The notes below the pieces were generated by a model. It worked only from the letters and a program-made list of their open reading frames with translations. It did not search any database and had not been told where the DNA came from. A DNA stretch of 34,898 bases from an uncultured Lewinella sp. (lineage in GTDB: Bacteria > Bacteroidota > Bacteroidia > Chitinophagales > Saprospiraceae): assembly GCA_913057785.1 (NCBI GenBank), contig CAJXPD010000094.1, forward strand, positions 1 to 34,898. The letters run 5' to 3'. The translations under genes and the position numbers were made by a program. This document shows, one piece after another, positions 1-8,900 of this stretch. Numbering within the stretch: position 1 is the stretch's first letter; every line of letters begins with the position of its first letter.

Positions 1-62
1 CCATCAAAAACAGTTTTGAGATACGCTCTACAAGATCTTGCTGGCCTTCCCATTAACTACCA

Positions 63-1088
63 TTATAAGATCAACTTTCTATCCTTTTTAGCCAGCGGCA
101 AGAAACTGATATCTAAATAAGCACCACTGGCATTGTCATCCGAGACGATCTGAGGTTTCCCCTTAATCATTTCTATAGAGTTTCTATGGATATGACCTGC
201 AAAGATGCCCATCAAATTTGGAGCATTAAATACTTCCTGGTGGAATTTAAAAGTGGTCTGTGTATGCCCTTTCTCCGGCCATTTGGGCCGCCTTTCAATA
301 CTGAAATTGCGATCAGTATCCGCTCCCCAACTAGGATTTCCACAACCAAAAGAAATACTTTTTCCAGGTGCATACAAGGGAATATGAACCAATAAAACCA
401 ATGGCATTCCACTCGCTATTTGTTCTCGGAGAAAAGCCAATTGCTCCTCGTTGATTTGATAGGTGGAATTGTCAATAGCTAAAAATCGTATTCCTTTGAT
501 ATCATAAGCTGCCATTAAGGGATGATTCCCTTGATATAAAGGCAGTAGTCGTCGCTCAATCCACGTATCCCGCAAAGCCTCAAGTGGACCTTCCATCCCT
601 TCGTAATGCCAATCGTGATTTCCTGCAGTATAGATATATGGTATACCAGTGTCTTTCAATTTGGATAGCACCCACTCTATCGCTGCTTCAGACGGAAAGC
701 TAAAAATGTCCCCCACCAAGGTAATCACATCTGCCTGCACGTCTTTGGCATAGGCTAGTGCATGTTCAAAGGCCTCCTCTGGATGCGTTTGTGCCTGGGT
801 TTTAAAATGAGTAGTCTGGTTATACGCCTTGGCCATTCGATCACTATAGACTTGATAGGGAATTCCCCTGTCATCATCTGTAAACAAATGCGTATCGGCT
901 ATATGTAGTACTTTTATCGGCTCTCTGATCACATCAGCGAAAAAAGATACTTTTTCTTGATCCACGGTAACGCATAGTTTCACCGGTTTTTTGATTTTCT
1001 TAGGCCTGGTATTTGCATAAGAATTAGTTGTAAGTCCGAGTCCTGCCAAGGCAGTTGTAGTTCCCTTTAGAAATGATCTACGTTTCAT
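63..1088 (-). CDS. Tat-exported calcineurin-like metallophosphoesterase
   Basis: Predicted metal-dependent phosphoesterase acting outside the cytoplasm. With the ATG at 1088 the protein has 341 residues and opens with a twin-arginine signal (RRSFLKG at residues 3-9, then a Gly/Ala/Leu stretch to about residue 25). The calcineurin-like motifs occur in order: D65-x-H67 (ADTHLF), G126-D127, GNHD at 156-159, H235 (LLVHIP) and GHIH at 298-301, so the two-metal site looks complete. The open frame extends four codons further to a TTG at 1100, but the ATG places the Tat motif at the very N-terminus and is preferred. The substrate cannot be read from sequence; phosphodiesters or phosphomonoesters are possible. 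It is transcribed alone, its 5' neighbour lying about 250 bp upstream. PhoX- and PhoD-type phosphatases lie elsewhere in the window, so several extracytoplasmic phosphatases occur together. Confidence 0.88.
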   Translation of the reverse strand: MKRRSFLKGTTTALAGLGLTTNSYANTRPKKIKKPVKLCVTVDQEKVSFFADVIREPIKVLHIADTHLFTDDDRGIPYQVYSDRMAKAYNQTTHFKTQAQTHPEEAFEHALAYAKDVQADVITLVGDIFSFPSEAAIEWVLSKLKDTGIPYIYTAGNHDWHYEGMEGPLEALRDTWIERRLLPLYQGNHPLMAAYDIKGIRFLAIDNSTYQINEEQLAFLREQIASGMPLVLLVHIPLYAPGKSISFGCGNPSWGADTDRNFSIERRPKWPEKGHTQTTFKFHQEVFNAPNLMGIFAGHIHRNSIEMIKGKPQIVSDDNASGAYLDISFLPLAKKDRKLIL

Positions 1089-1338
1089 AAAATGTAGCAA
1101 GTTTCGATATTAGATGTCGTTGTTCATTTACCTCTTGATCACAATCTCACCGCCGACAGATTGATAAATTCTACCTTTCAGTTAACCCATTGCGGGGCTC
1201 CAATGCGCTTACATCCGAAGGGAGAAAATCAGTTCCCAGGTAAAGGAAAAGCTTTCTCAATCAGGGCTTAATTGAAAAGATGCCATGCGAGCATTAAAGT
1301 ATAACCAGGTAGCCGCACCAATAAATTTAAAACCTTCT

Positions 1339-1863
1339 TCAAAAACTTGGGTGTAATATAGATAATGCAAGAAATGAGCCTGCCACCAGAAAAGCGAACC
1401 CTTCGACGACTAATATTTGTTGGTTGTGACGGATCAATATGGCAAGGGCAACAAAGGCATAAACCAGATAACAGATATATTGATCAATATAGCGGTCGTG
1501 AATCAGAAAAAAATCATCAACAGCAAGTAAGAGGGACAGCATACCGGTTAAAATGAGCAATTCCCTGTGACTGCTTTTTAGCGTCGAATCCCTAGCTGCA
1601 ATAGTAAAGAAACAAATGGCCGCTGAGCTCACCCACAACCAGATTCCAATATTGGATAGGAAGCCGAGAAAACTAGATTCTCCGCTTTGTTGTGCTGGAT
1701 CTCGCAGAATTTCCATGATCATAAATCCGGAATACCTTAACCAAAAAAGAGCGATACTGTAAAAGAGAGCGGCTGGTAAAATTCCAAGGAGAATGCAACG
1801 ACTTACTTTTTTGAAGACGAGTACTTTTTTTGCTTCTATTCCAAAGCGGTCAATAAACGACAT
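1339..1863 (-). CDS. uncharacterised multi-pass membrane protein
   Basis: Hypothetical inner-membrane protein of 174 residues, ATG start at 1863. Hydrophobic segments lie near residues 22-45, 65-88, 100-116, 130-145 and 150-170, suggesting five membrane passes. A short acidic motif, DDFFLIHD (about residues 116-123), lies at the end of the third segment. It resembles an LDDLFLLHE-like stretch that I associate with uncharacterised bacterial membrane proteins, but I cannot name a family. The N-terminal 20 residues are basic and amphipathic, without a signal peptide. It stands alone, with gaps of about 140-250 bp on both sides, so the context gives no function. Confidence 0.65.
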   Translation of the reverse strand: MSFIDRFGIEAKKVLVFKKVSRCILLGILPAALFYSIALFWLRYSGFMIMEILRDPAQQSGESSFLGFLSNIGIWLWVSSAAICFFTIAARDSTLKSSHRELLILTGMLSLLLAVDDFFLIHDRYIDQYICYLVYAFVALAILIRHNQQILVVEGFAFLVAGSFLALSILHPSF

Positions 1864-1999
1864 AATACTACTTCTTTAAAGTGGTTCTAATGCTTGCTAA
1901 TCCATGGTTATACGAGACAAAGTGGTTTAGGATTAGTTATAGGCTAAGATTTCTTACCTAGAAGTAGTTTTCAATCGTATTACCAAATGCTAATACCCA

Positions 2000-3052
2000 T
2001 CATTTATATTTCTCCACCCAGCTTTTTTCAAGCGGATGTAGAGTCTCTAATTCCGGAACGTAGTTGGGGTTAGGAAGATACCAATCTAAATTCTCATAAA
2101 ATCTTCTCAACTCCGGATTCTTAAATACATAACCCCTTCTGGCAAAAGGCAGATTTCTATATACCTTCTTTTCGTAGTCGTTTTTAGGATCGGGAATATT
2201 ATCCAATTGATAATAGCTATAAGGCAAGTAATCAGGTTTGGCATAGGGGAAAAACCGTTGAGATAGGATATACAATTCTCCTCTGGGGCTAAAGTTCTTT
2301 TTCTGAAAGATCAAATTTCCTTTTTGCATATAGAACCTGACCGTCTCCATATCAAAGAGCCTAGTCTCTTCTGATTTACCCAGTCCATTGATCAGCCAAT
2401 CCTCTTTGGTCTCAAAGAAGGATTTATGGATGTCAAAACGCTCAAAGACTCCGTTGTCGATGATGAGGGTAAAATCATCAATTTGTTGATTGGCCCACCT
2501 ATTTGCAGCAGTCAAGATATACTTGAAATCATAATTGAGTTCGACCCCACCAGACAGGTCAAAATTGTAGGTGTGTTTGATCACGTTTAAGCCTTGCTTA
2601 AAGCTAGCATTGAAATAGTACACATAGAAGAAGTCATCGAATGACTCAAAATCTTTGTAGTTTGTAGTCTTCTCCAGATCCACTTTCGTATACAGACTAT
2701 CTCCTACTAAAGCCACCTGATGCGGTAGTATTTTACCGTTCAAATCTACCGTGAAGTCTCTCATGTAGGGATGCCCGCCATTCTTGGGCGTAAAACTAAC
2801 ATCCCCAGCAGGCTGAAAGGCCTCAAATCCTACGATAATTTCCTTTGCTTCATTCGGATTAAAGAACTCGTAATAGACGGTTACTTCAATGTATTGATGC
2901 TGGACCTTTTTCAGCGTCAAAATTTCTTTTTTAACTTCAATTTCCGTCTCCGTGGTTGGAATCAAATGATTGCCACTGAGAAAGAAGGCGCCATCATTGG
3001 AGTGCAGATGGAGGGATAGGATTAGTGCTAATAGGGTAAGGATGATTTTCAT
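2000..3052 (-). CDS. secreted protein with C-terminal YARHG domain
   Basis: Exported protein of 350 residues. Residues 1-18 are a short Sec signal peptide (MKIILTLLALILSL). The N-terminal two thirds are rich in aromatic residues and beta-prone (for example VTVYYEFFNPNEAKEIIVGFEAF near residues 57-80), recalling DUF4424-type extracellular domains; this resemblance is tentative. The last 50 residues match the YARHG domain pattern: FARRGYVF, then an NPELRRFYENLDWYLPNPNY-type stretch, then a Leu-rich helix ending in WVEKYK. YARHG domains occur in secreted or cell-wall-associated bacterial proteins and are of unknown function. The gene is monocistronic by spacing: about 90 bp separate it from the next gene upstream and 136 bp from the one downstream. 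Confidence 0.75.
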   Translation of the reverse strand: MKIILTLLALILSLHLHSNDGAFFLSGNHLIPTTETEIEVKKEILTLKKVQHQYIEVTVYYEFFNPNEAKEIIVGFEAFQPAGDVSFTPKNGGHPYMRDFTVDLNGKILPHQVALVGDSLYTKVDLEKTTNYKDFESFDDFFYVYYFNASFKQGLNVIKHTYNFDLSGGVELNYDFKYILTAANRWANQQIDDFTLIIDNGVFERFDIHKSFFETKEDWLINGLGKSEETRLFDMETVRFYMQKGNLIFQKKNFSPRGELYILSQRFFPYAKPDYLPYSYYQLDNIPDPKNDYEKKVYRNLPFARRGYVFKNPELRRFYENLDWYLPNPNYVPELETLHPLEKSWVEKYK

Positions 3053-3145
3053 TTGTGTTTATTTATGGGGCGTTACGGGTTGGGATGTAAAAGGTACTAA
3101 CCTTTATTGTTTCCTTCTCTATCCGTAGCTCAACTAGGGCCTGAC

Positions 3146-3820
3146 TCACCTTAACTCCTCCCCATAATACCATTCTGGAATCCGCCCTTCTAGGTATTCC
3201 TCAGTCAATTCATAATACCTTTCTTTCCAAGCAGATTTATCCACTTCCGCAATACTCTCTTGCAATAGATTTTTCATTTGCAGTAACTGATTTAGTACGC
3301 TACTTGTATTGTTTCCACTTGAGTTGAAGCTTAAGGATTGTTCACCATTGCGAAAGTACGCTGAATAATCGAGGTAGTTTTTTTCGTAGTCGATTTCTAG
3401 GTTCGCCGCATCTCTTTCCATTGGGATTTGGTAGGGCACATAATCATTATTCGTCGCGACAGTTCTTTGGAGAGCTAGGAATTCCTCATTAACTTGACTT
3501 AGCTTATTTGATTTGATTAGTCCTAGTCTGATCTCGACTCTAGGAAAGGTCCGCTCCGAATTCTGTCTTAAGTCGTATAAATCCTCCCTCCTATTCCATT
3601 TCAATATTCTAATCATCGGTGAAAGAAAGTTCTTGGTCTTATTCATGCTATCATCACTCCAGATCGAGCAACTACTAAGCTCTCCTGATTTGGGATCAAA
3701 AAAACTTAGGTGTAGGTCTTTCTCTAGCCAATCTCCATCTGATATCCGAAAGATGGCACTTGGGCCTTCAATTAGTCTATTTCCAATTCTCAAAATCCGT
3801 CTATGATTCAACTTACTCAT
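3146..3820 (-). CDS. hypothetical cytoplasmic protein
   Basis: Protein of 224 residues that I do not recognise. It has no signal peptide or membrane segment. The N-terminal half is mixed alpha/beta with basic patches (HRRILRIGNRL). The middle carries charged stretches. The C-terminus (about 165-224) holds a Ser/Asn-rich linker followed by amphipathic helices (LNQLLQMKNLLQESI, then WKERYYELTEEYLEGRIPEWYYG). The ATG at 3820 is the only sensible start. It lies between a YARHG protein and a small secreted lipocalin-like protein, with spacers of 56-93 bp, so all could share transcripts, but no functional link is visible. The antisense frame here is shorter and has no family signature. Confidence 0.6.
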   Translation of the reverse strand: MSKLNHRRILRIGNRLIEGPSAIFRISDGDWLEKDLHLSFFDPKSGELSSCSIWSDDSMNKTKNFLSPMIRILKWNRREDLYDLRQNSERTFPRVEIRLGLIKSNKLSQVNEEFLALQRTVATNNDYVPYQIPMERDAANLEIDYEKNYLDYSAYFRNGEQSLSFNSSGNNTSSVLNQLLQMKNLLQESIAEVDKSAWKERYYELTEEYLEGRIPEWYYGEELR

Positions 3821-3876
3821 CTATTATGAAATGAAGTCCAATGATCGAATACACGCTGTTATCTGAGGTATTCTAC

Positions 3877-4380
3877 TCATTTCGTATCTGTAAAAGCATC
3901 TTCAAAGAATTTCACCCATTGACCATCGGTAAGCCTTTCTCCGTATTCCCTGAAACTATTTTCACCAGTTCTTTCGAAGATATATCGGGTTTTCTCATTG
4001 GCCTTTACAATTAGTTTTCCCTTCGTGTATTCTGCGGCCAGCTGCGATACACCTCTTTTCGAGAAGGGGTAATAGTAATAGGTCTCGTCTTTTTCATCAT
4101 ACCGTATGATCGTATGCAATTGCAGCGTTTCGGAGTTCAACTGAATGACTAAGATCGTCTTGTCCAGGTCATAGCCTATATGTTGATAGGCAGGAACTTG
4201 TTTTGTGATGGCTCCATCCTTGTAGGAAGTTGAGGTGCCAACCCACTTTCCAGTCATGAAGGCTAGATCGGCCATCTTTTCTTGGCTGGTATTTTGGCTG
4301 AAGGCCATATTGGATAAAAAGAGCAGGGCCAGTATCCAAAGTGATTTGGAATGTCTAAGGACGGTACTATCGAAGATCAT
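3877..4380 (-). CDS. small secreted lipocalin/DUF1579-like protein
   Basis: Exported protein of 167 residues. The N-terminus has a hydrophobic signal segment (SLWILALLFLSNMAFS, about residues 13-28) with probable cleavage after FSQ; because the signal is preceded by 12 polar residues, the true start could be slightly internal. The mature part begins with an LAFMTGKWVGTSTSYKDG motif, followed by short beta-strands (TILVIQLNS, HTIIRYDE, TYYYYPFSKRG). This is the pattern of the DUF1579/lipocalin-like small beta-barrel families, whose Bacteroidota members are uncharacterised secreted proteins. The ligand is unknown. The domain assignment is from pattern only. Confidence 0.7.
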   Translation of the reverse strand: MIFDSTVLRHSKSLWILALLFLSNMAFSQNTSQEKMADLAFMTGKWVGTSTSYKDGAITKQVPAYQHIGYDLDKTILVIQLNSETLQLHTIIRYDEKDETYYYYPFSKRGVSQLAAEYTKGKLIVKANEKTRYIFERTGENSFREYGERLTDGQWVKFFEDAFTDTK

Positions 4381-4603
4381 ATCAGTCGATTTTTATGTTT
4401 AGCCTGCCCAATATCGCATATATCCTATTAGCAAACAATAAGGTAGTTAGGAAGAGCTGGCTTGGTTTTTTGACTTAGCCCTTCTTTGCTCAATTCCTCC
4501 CTCCGATTTCGCTACTTTGGACTATTCTTAGAAAACTCGGCGAGCGTCAATCCATTTCCTTTAGGAAGCGGCGACAGAAGTACTTGATGCTGTAGAACCT
4601 TCA

Positions 4604-4646
4604 CCTACAAGCTACTTCGAAGATATAGAACTTCGGTGCTTGCAGG
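4604..4646 (-). repeat. two-step inverted repeat 3' of the Imm35-like gene
   Basis: Outer arms CCTACAAGC (4604-4612) and GCTTGCAGG (4638-4646) pair at 8 of 9 positions. Inner arms CGAAG (4618-4622) and CTTCG (4631-4635) pair perfectly around an 8-base loop. On the minus strand this hairpin starts three bases after the stop of the gene at 4649-5263. It could act as a 3' RNA structure or weak terminator, but no T-run follows, so a dispersed repeat is an equal possibility. Confidence 0.4.
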
Positions 4647-4648
4647 AT

Positions 4649-5263
4649 CTAATCTGAATTTTTGATTAGGTTATTTTCATCGATTAATTCGCCGTAAATT
4701 CTTTCTATGTTGAAATCTGTAGGCTTTAGCTCGAATTCAAAAACCTTACTATTTACAATCTCTTGAATAATACTTAATCCCATCGTCAAACCCTGATTGA
4801 CGAAGGTGCAGGGAAGCTTTGAAATCCTTTTTTTGATCTCTTTCCGATTGTACATTTCAGGAATCTTCCAGATAGTGCCATTTTCTAATTCTGGAACAAC
4901 GTATTGCATCCCAAGTTCCGCAATCAACTCAACCGTCCTTCGATGATCATTTACCTTCGTTATGGTAAAGTCGACTCTGCCCTTTCTAAAACCTAGCTTA
5001 AATCCCCAAATCCAGTCTTCTAATGGATACGCGCTGCCGGGTTGAAACAGCTCGCCAGTTCTTTTATCAATGATTACGCCTTTATAGGCCCCTATCCAGA
5101 CTTCCTGGTTTTCATCTTTCTCTTCTAGGAATGGAATGTAGAAGATTTCATCATCTTCTATTATCTCCTCAGGGTTCCATAAAACAAATTTGCGTTTACC
5201 ATTTTTCCCATACTTTTCATTGGCGAATTTCAAGGCTATTTCTATCGCTATCTGTCTTTCCAT
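4649..5263 (-). CDS. Imm35/YrhB-like domain protein
   Basis: Cytoplasmic protein of 204 residues without signal or membrane segments. The N-terminal 95 residues follow the layout of the immunity-protein-35/YrhB fold: an N-terminal helix (IAIEIALKFANEKYG), a strand pair with an acidic loop, and then YKGVIIDKRTGELFQPGSA, the typical valine/aspartate strand plus TG-turn. The C-terminal half (about 100-204) is not recognised. Imm35-type proteins are sometimes antitoxin-like partners of secreted toxins, but many stand-alone copies are uncharacterised. No toxin gene is adjacent, so I do not claim an immunity role. The ATG at 5263 fits the N-terminal helix. Confidence 0.6.
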   Translation of the reverse strand: MERQIAIEIALKFANEKYGKNGKRKFVLWNPEEIIEDDEIFYIPFLEEKDENQEVWIGAYKGVIIDKRTGELFQPGSAYPLEDWIWGFKLGFRKGRVDFTITKVNDHRRTVELIAELGMQYVVPELENGTIWKIPEMYNRKEIKKRISKLPCTFVNQGLTMGLSIIQEIVNSKVFEFELKPTDFNIERIYGELIDENNLIKNSD

Positions 5264-5341
5264 TTTGCTCTTTGTAGGTGGTTAGAAATTGGAGCAAAGC
5301 TGCACCACTCTGGCCTGATCTATCCTGGGAATATTTGATAT

Positions 5342-5722
5342 CTATCCGTACGCAATAATCACGTAAACACACAAAAATAGGACCCCTATAGATAATACAT
5401 TAAGTACCTTATGTACCGTCGATGAAGTGTTTTCAAATCTTTCTTCCCACGAACTGTTTTCTGCTATCCATTTCAGCATCCTACTACTCCCTAGATTCAA
5501 AACTCCAATGATCATGACTGCCAATGGATGCAATAAATTGGTAAGATCGGAAATACCATCTTGGAACAGTATGAAAATGAGATCAAGTAACCCGATAACC
5601 AAAACGATGTAGCCTAAAATCTGAGGAATTTTTTGATTCTTTATCAAAAAATTCTTAGAGGATAGCGCAGTCGCAATCTTTACCATTTCAGGCCAATCTT
5701 GATATTTGATTTTATCTTCCAT
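5342..5722 (-). CDS. small uncharacterised membrane protein
   Basis: Hypothetical membrane protein of 126 residues from the ATG at 5722 (MEDKIKYQDW). The frame stays open to a GTG at 5758, but the internal ATG is the stronger start. Hydrophobic segments lie near residues 37-55, 62-80 and 105-123, giving three likely membrane passes after a 35-residue soluble N-terminus. No motif or family is recognised. It sits 78 bp upstream (in transcription order) of the Imm35-like gene and may be co-transcribed with it. Confidence 0.55.
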   Translation of the reverse strand: MEDKIKYQDWPEMVKIATALSSKNFLIKNQKIPQILGYIVLVIGLLDLIFILFQDGISDLTNLLHPLAVMIIGVLNLGSSRMLKWIAENSSWEERFENTSSTVHKVLNVLSIGVLFLCVYVIIAYG

Positions 5723-5935
5723 GTTTAGCTGAGTTGTAGGGTTTTGTGAAATTTCCACCTGCTAATATGTATTAGCGAGAGCTGATTTTCTTGTTGGTAT
5801 TAACTTGATTTTTTCCTTTTTGTTTATGGCTCTTACTCGAAATCTGTCTACCGCTCTCTAGGATTCTCGTACTAACATCCGCCAGCAATCATCATATTCA
5901 GCCAAAGTGACTCCCTATGCAACGTCCAGTCAAAC

Positions 5936-8900
5936 TCACTTCACCAACTTGTATAGTACTTCCCCCTGATCTGTAACGACTTTCAATACATACATGCCCG
6001 GCATAAGAGTTGAGATAGGCAGACGAATAGTCGCTGCGTCTGCTGCCTGGTTGATCAGAGGGCGTCCGCTTAGATCATAGAGCGTCAGGTTTCGAATGAC
6101 TAGACTATTGCTAGCACGAACCTGTAGGTAATCTGAAAGTGGATTGGGAAAAACGGTGATATCTTCCAGTAGATCCTGATCCATGGTAGAATTGGTAACA
6201 TCTAAGGCCCCAAATCCATTCGCAGCAAGGCCGCCGCCGCCACCACTAAACCACCGAATCAGCATTTCGGCATAATGCCCATCCTTGAAAGCGCCATATT
6301 GCCAAGTAGAGGCAGTGGCTTCTTCACCGTTAGCATATTCCCAATACCCCAATGGATCATCAAAGGAGGTAGCGGCGGGTATGCCAGGATGGCCGGACAA
6401 TGGAGTTAGCAACTCTATATCATGCACGCCATTGATCTTATAGAAGTAAAGATCCGAATGCTGATCTAGCTGGCCACCAACTGCCGTTATGGAATCGCGC
6501 AACGCCTGAAAATCCTGGTCGGTATAATACAGACGAAACTTAACCGCATCATCAGGCTGCTGTGCTTCAGATGCAATTGGAAAGTTCCAAGTTCGATTCA
6601 TGAGGTACAACTCACTGGTATTAACCAAGTAGTCGGCGGGAGGACTGGTGATCCGAGAAGCGCCTTCCACTGCCGATACCATCATGCGGACATCTTCCTG
6701 GGCATCTAGCAGAGCGGGGAAATCTTCGATGGAAGCCATTAGCAGATCGTCTGACACATCATACTCGTCCAGGCCCTGATGATAAAAGTGAATCCATCCG
6801 CCGGTGTCTGCACAAATGTAGTAGTGTTCTCCGTAAGCTAGGTATCCAATATCCCAAATTTGTCCAGCCGGTCCTGCGGCAAGCCCATCAAAGTCGGGCG
6901 CACCCAGGATGGCTTCAGCTGGCCCATCCACCTGAAAACTATATAAAGTGTAGCCATCCCGAGCCGTTTCGTTGGCACCGCTACCCACTAGGATGTAATT
7001 TACATCCGGACGCAATTCGACTAAAGTATCTACCCTGTAGGGAAGAGACGGGCGGTCTGCACTGTAAATACCCGCCACCAAATCCTCCTCTGGGTGCTCC
7101 GCGTCAAATGAGTTTGCATACAGGTAGAGTACAGGAAAGTTACCGGCAACCAGGTACTCCCCAAGTTCTGAAACCGATAAGGAGATCGATTCGTAACCGT
7201 AAGCTGGCCCATTGGGTTGTCCGGGTAAATGGAATTGTGGATTGCAACGGGAAAACTTAACATCCTCCTTTAACGGATTTGCACCCAAAAGGAAGGACCT
7301 ATTCACCCAGTCGCTTACAAAACCGTCAGGGCAAACCGTTCGAATAGAAAGCGAATAGATAGCTGCTTGCTCCAGGTTAGCTAATGTGATGAGGGTATCT
7401 TCATAATGCTCAATCAGTATACGCTCTTGACTATTATTAGCAAGATGATATTGAATGTGGTATCTGACATCGGCTTTGGGTGGGGACCAACTAAAAGTAG
7501 CCGAATCCCTAGTTTGTGATTCAAGGCGGATATCATCCACTGCTGGGCAAGGGTTTTCGCAGGCGCGAATGACGAAATTATAGGGTGCGTTCCACCGACT
7601 GCAGTCGCTCAATATATAGTAGGTAGAGTCCTGTTCAACCTCCATTTCTAGTGGTGGATAACCACGGTCGGAAGTGCGATCATCGAAACTCCAGCATCCA
7701 AGGAAAGACCATCCTCGGTTATCTAGTAGCTCCGTAGCTGATTTATAGAAAAAAGCAGCATTGGCATCTTCATCTTCAAGATAGATAGTTGGGAGCAAGA
7801 AGACGGTGCCGGTAGTAGCAGCACGGAAACGAAAAACATTTTCCTGAATAGAACTCATCCATCGGGGCCAGCAAGCCTGGTTGACTTGCACCAGATCCTC
7901 ATCATCAAACCCGAAAAAGTTCGCTACGCCCTGATTACAGTACACATCAGTGACCTCCAAGGGGGGTAGGGTACTAGCCGACAAGAGGAAGGGACCCCAC
8001 CAGGGTTGATTGGTGCCAATACAGGGCATCTTAATATAGAACTCCAGATCCTGGTAGGCAGGAATGGCCGAAATGGTAACGGAAAGGGTATCCCCGTTTT
8101 GAATTTCATTCCGGGCCTTAGAAAGCTTGACGCGAGAGAATAGTTGGTCGCGATCTGGGTGACCACCAGCTAAGGTTACACTAAATTTGAGATCATTATA
8201 CGGTGATATTCCGCTCCAAGTCATGTCAAAACTTGCCGAAGCAGTAGTAACCTCCTTGATCTGCAGCACCTCTGGCACCAAGCAGATGGCATCGGTCTCG
8301 ACTGGGAATGGGCCCTCCCAACAGGCCTTGCGTCCAGGTTCACAGCTGGACCGAACGTACAAATCATAGGTCGTTCCTGCTTGCAGACCAGTTAGGGTAT
8401 AATGTGCCTGTCCATCTAGGATGGCATTTTCGACAGAAGGCTCGGTGGAAAGGTCCGGAGGAGTGATTCCAGTCGCTCCAAAATAAAAATCCACTTCAGA
8501 ATCCGAATAGTCGATGGGCCACTGTGTCACAATGGAATCTGTATAACTGAGGCTTCCCCAGATATCACTGATGCGCTGTGCACAGGGTTGGGGACTCAGG
8601 ACCCCGAAGGGTCCATGTACCAGTATCCAGTAGGTAGTATCTGCCATGAGTGCTGGCAATTTGCTATCAGAAATCGGCAACCAATCCTCTGCGGAACATG
8701 CTGGGCTGCTCGCCTTATAAGAAGCCGGTCTACCAAACCCTGGCAAGTAGTAATCTCCATCTGCTGGAGGGGTAAAAGAAAACAGCCACGTTTTACCACT
8801 ATCATCATCTGGAAAGTTGAAAAAGAACAGGAGGGAGGGATCGTCATCCCGCAATTCATCACATAGCGTAACCGGATTATCGTACTCACAAGGATTGAAT

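Noticed and set aside
1..120. Plus-strand open frame from the left edge to TAA at 118-120, reading like the end of an LCP (LytR-CpsA-Psr)-type protein (LPINYHYKINF).
   Set aside because: It overlaps the 3' end of the metallophosphoesterase gene antisense by 58 bp and only 39 codons are visible. Another frame also runs from the edge to a stop at 54-56. Not enough to call a gene; the preceding sequence is needed.
1101..1338. Minus-strand fragments in the spacer upstream of the metallophosphoesterase, such as a GRIYQSVGGEIVIKR frame ending at 1128.
   Set aside because: The frames are short, interrupted by stops, and not joined by a single frameshift that gives a recognisable family. They may be chance or decayed sequence.
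8596..8889. Several ORFs of 77-97 codons inside the T9SS cargo gene and on its opposite strand.
   Set aside because: They lie in frames overlapping a long gene with clear domain structure, and have no signal peptides or motifs.
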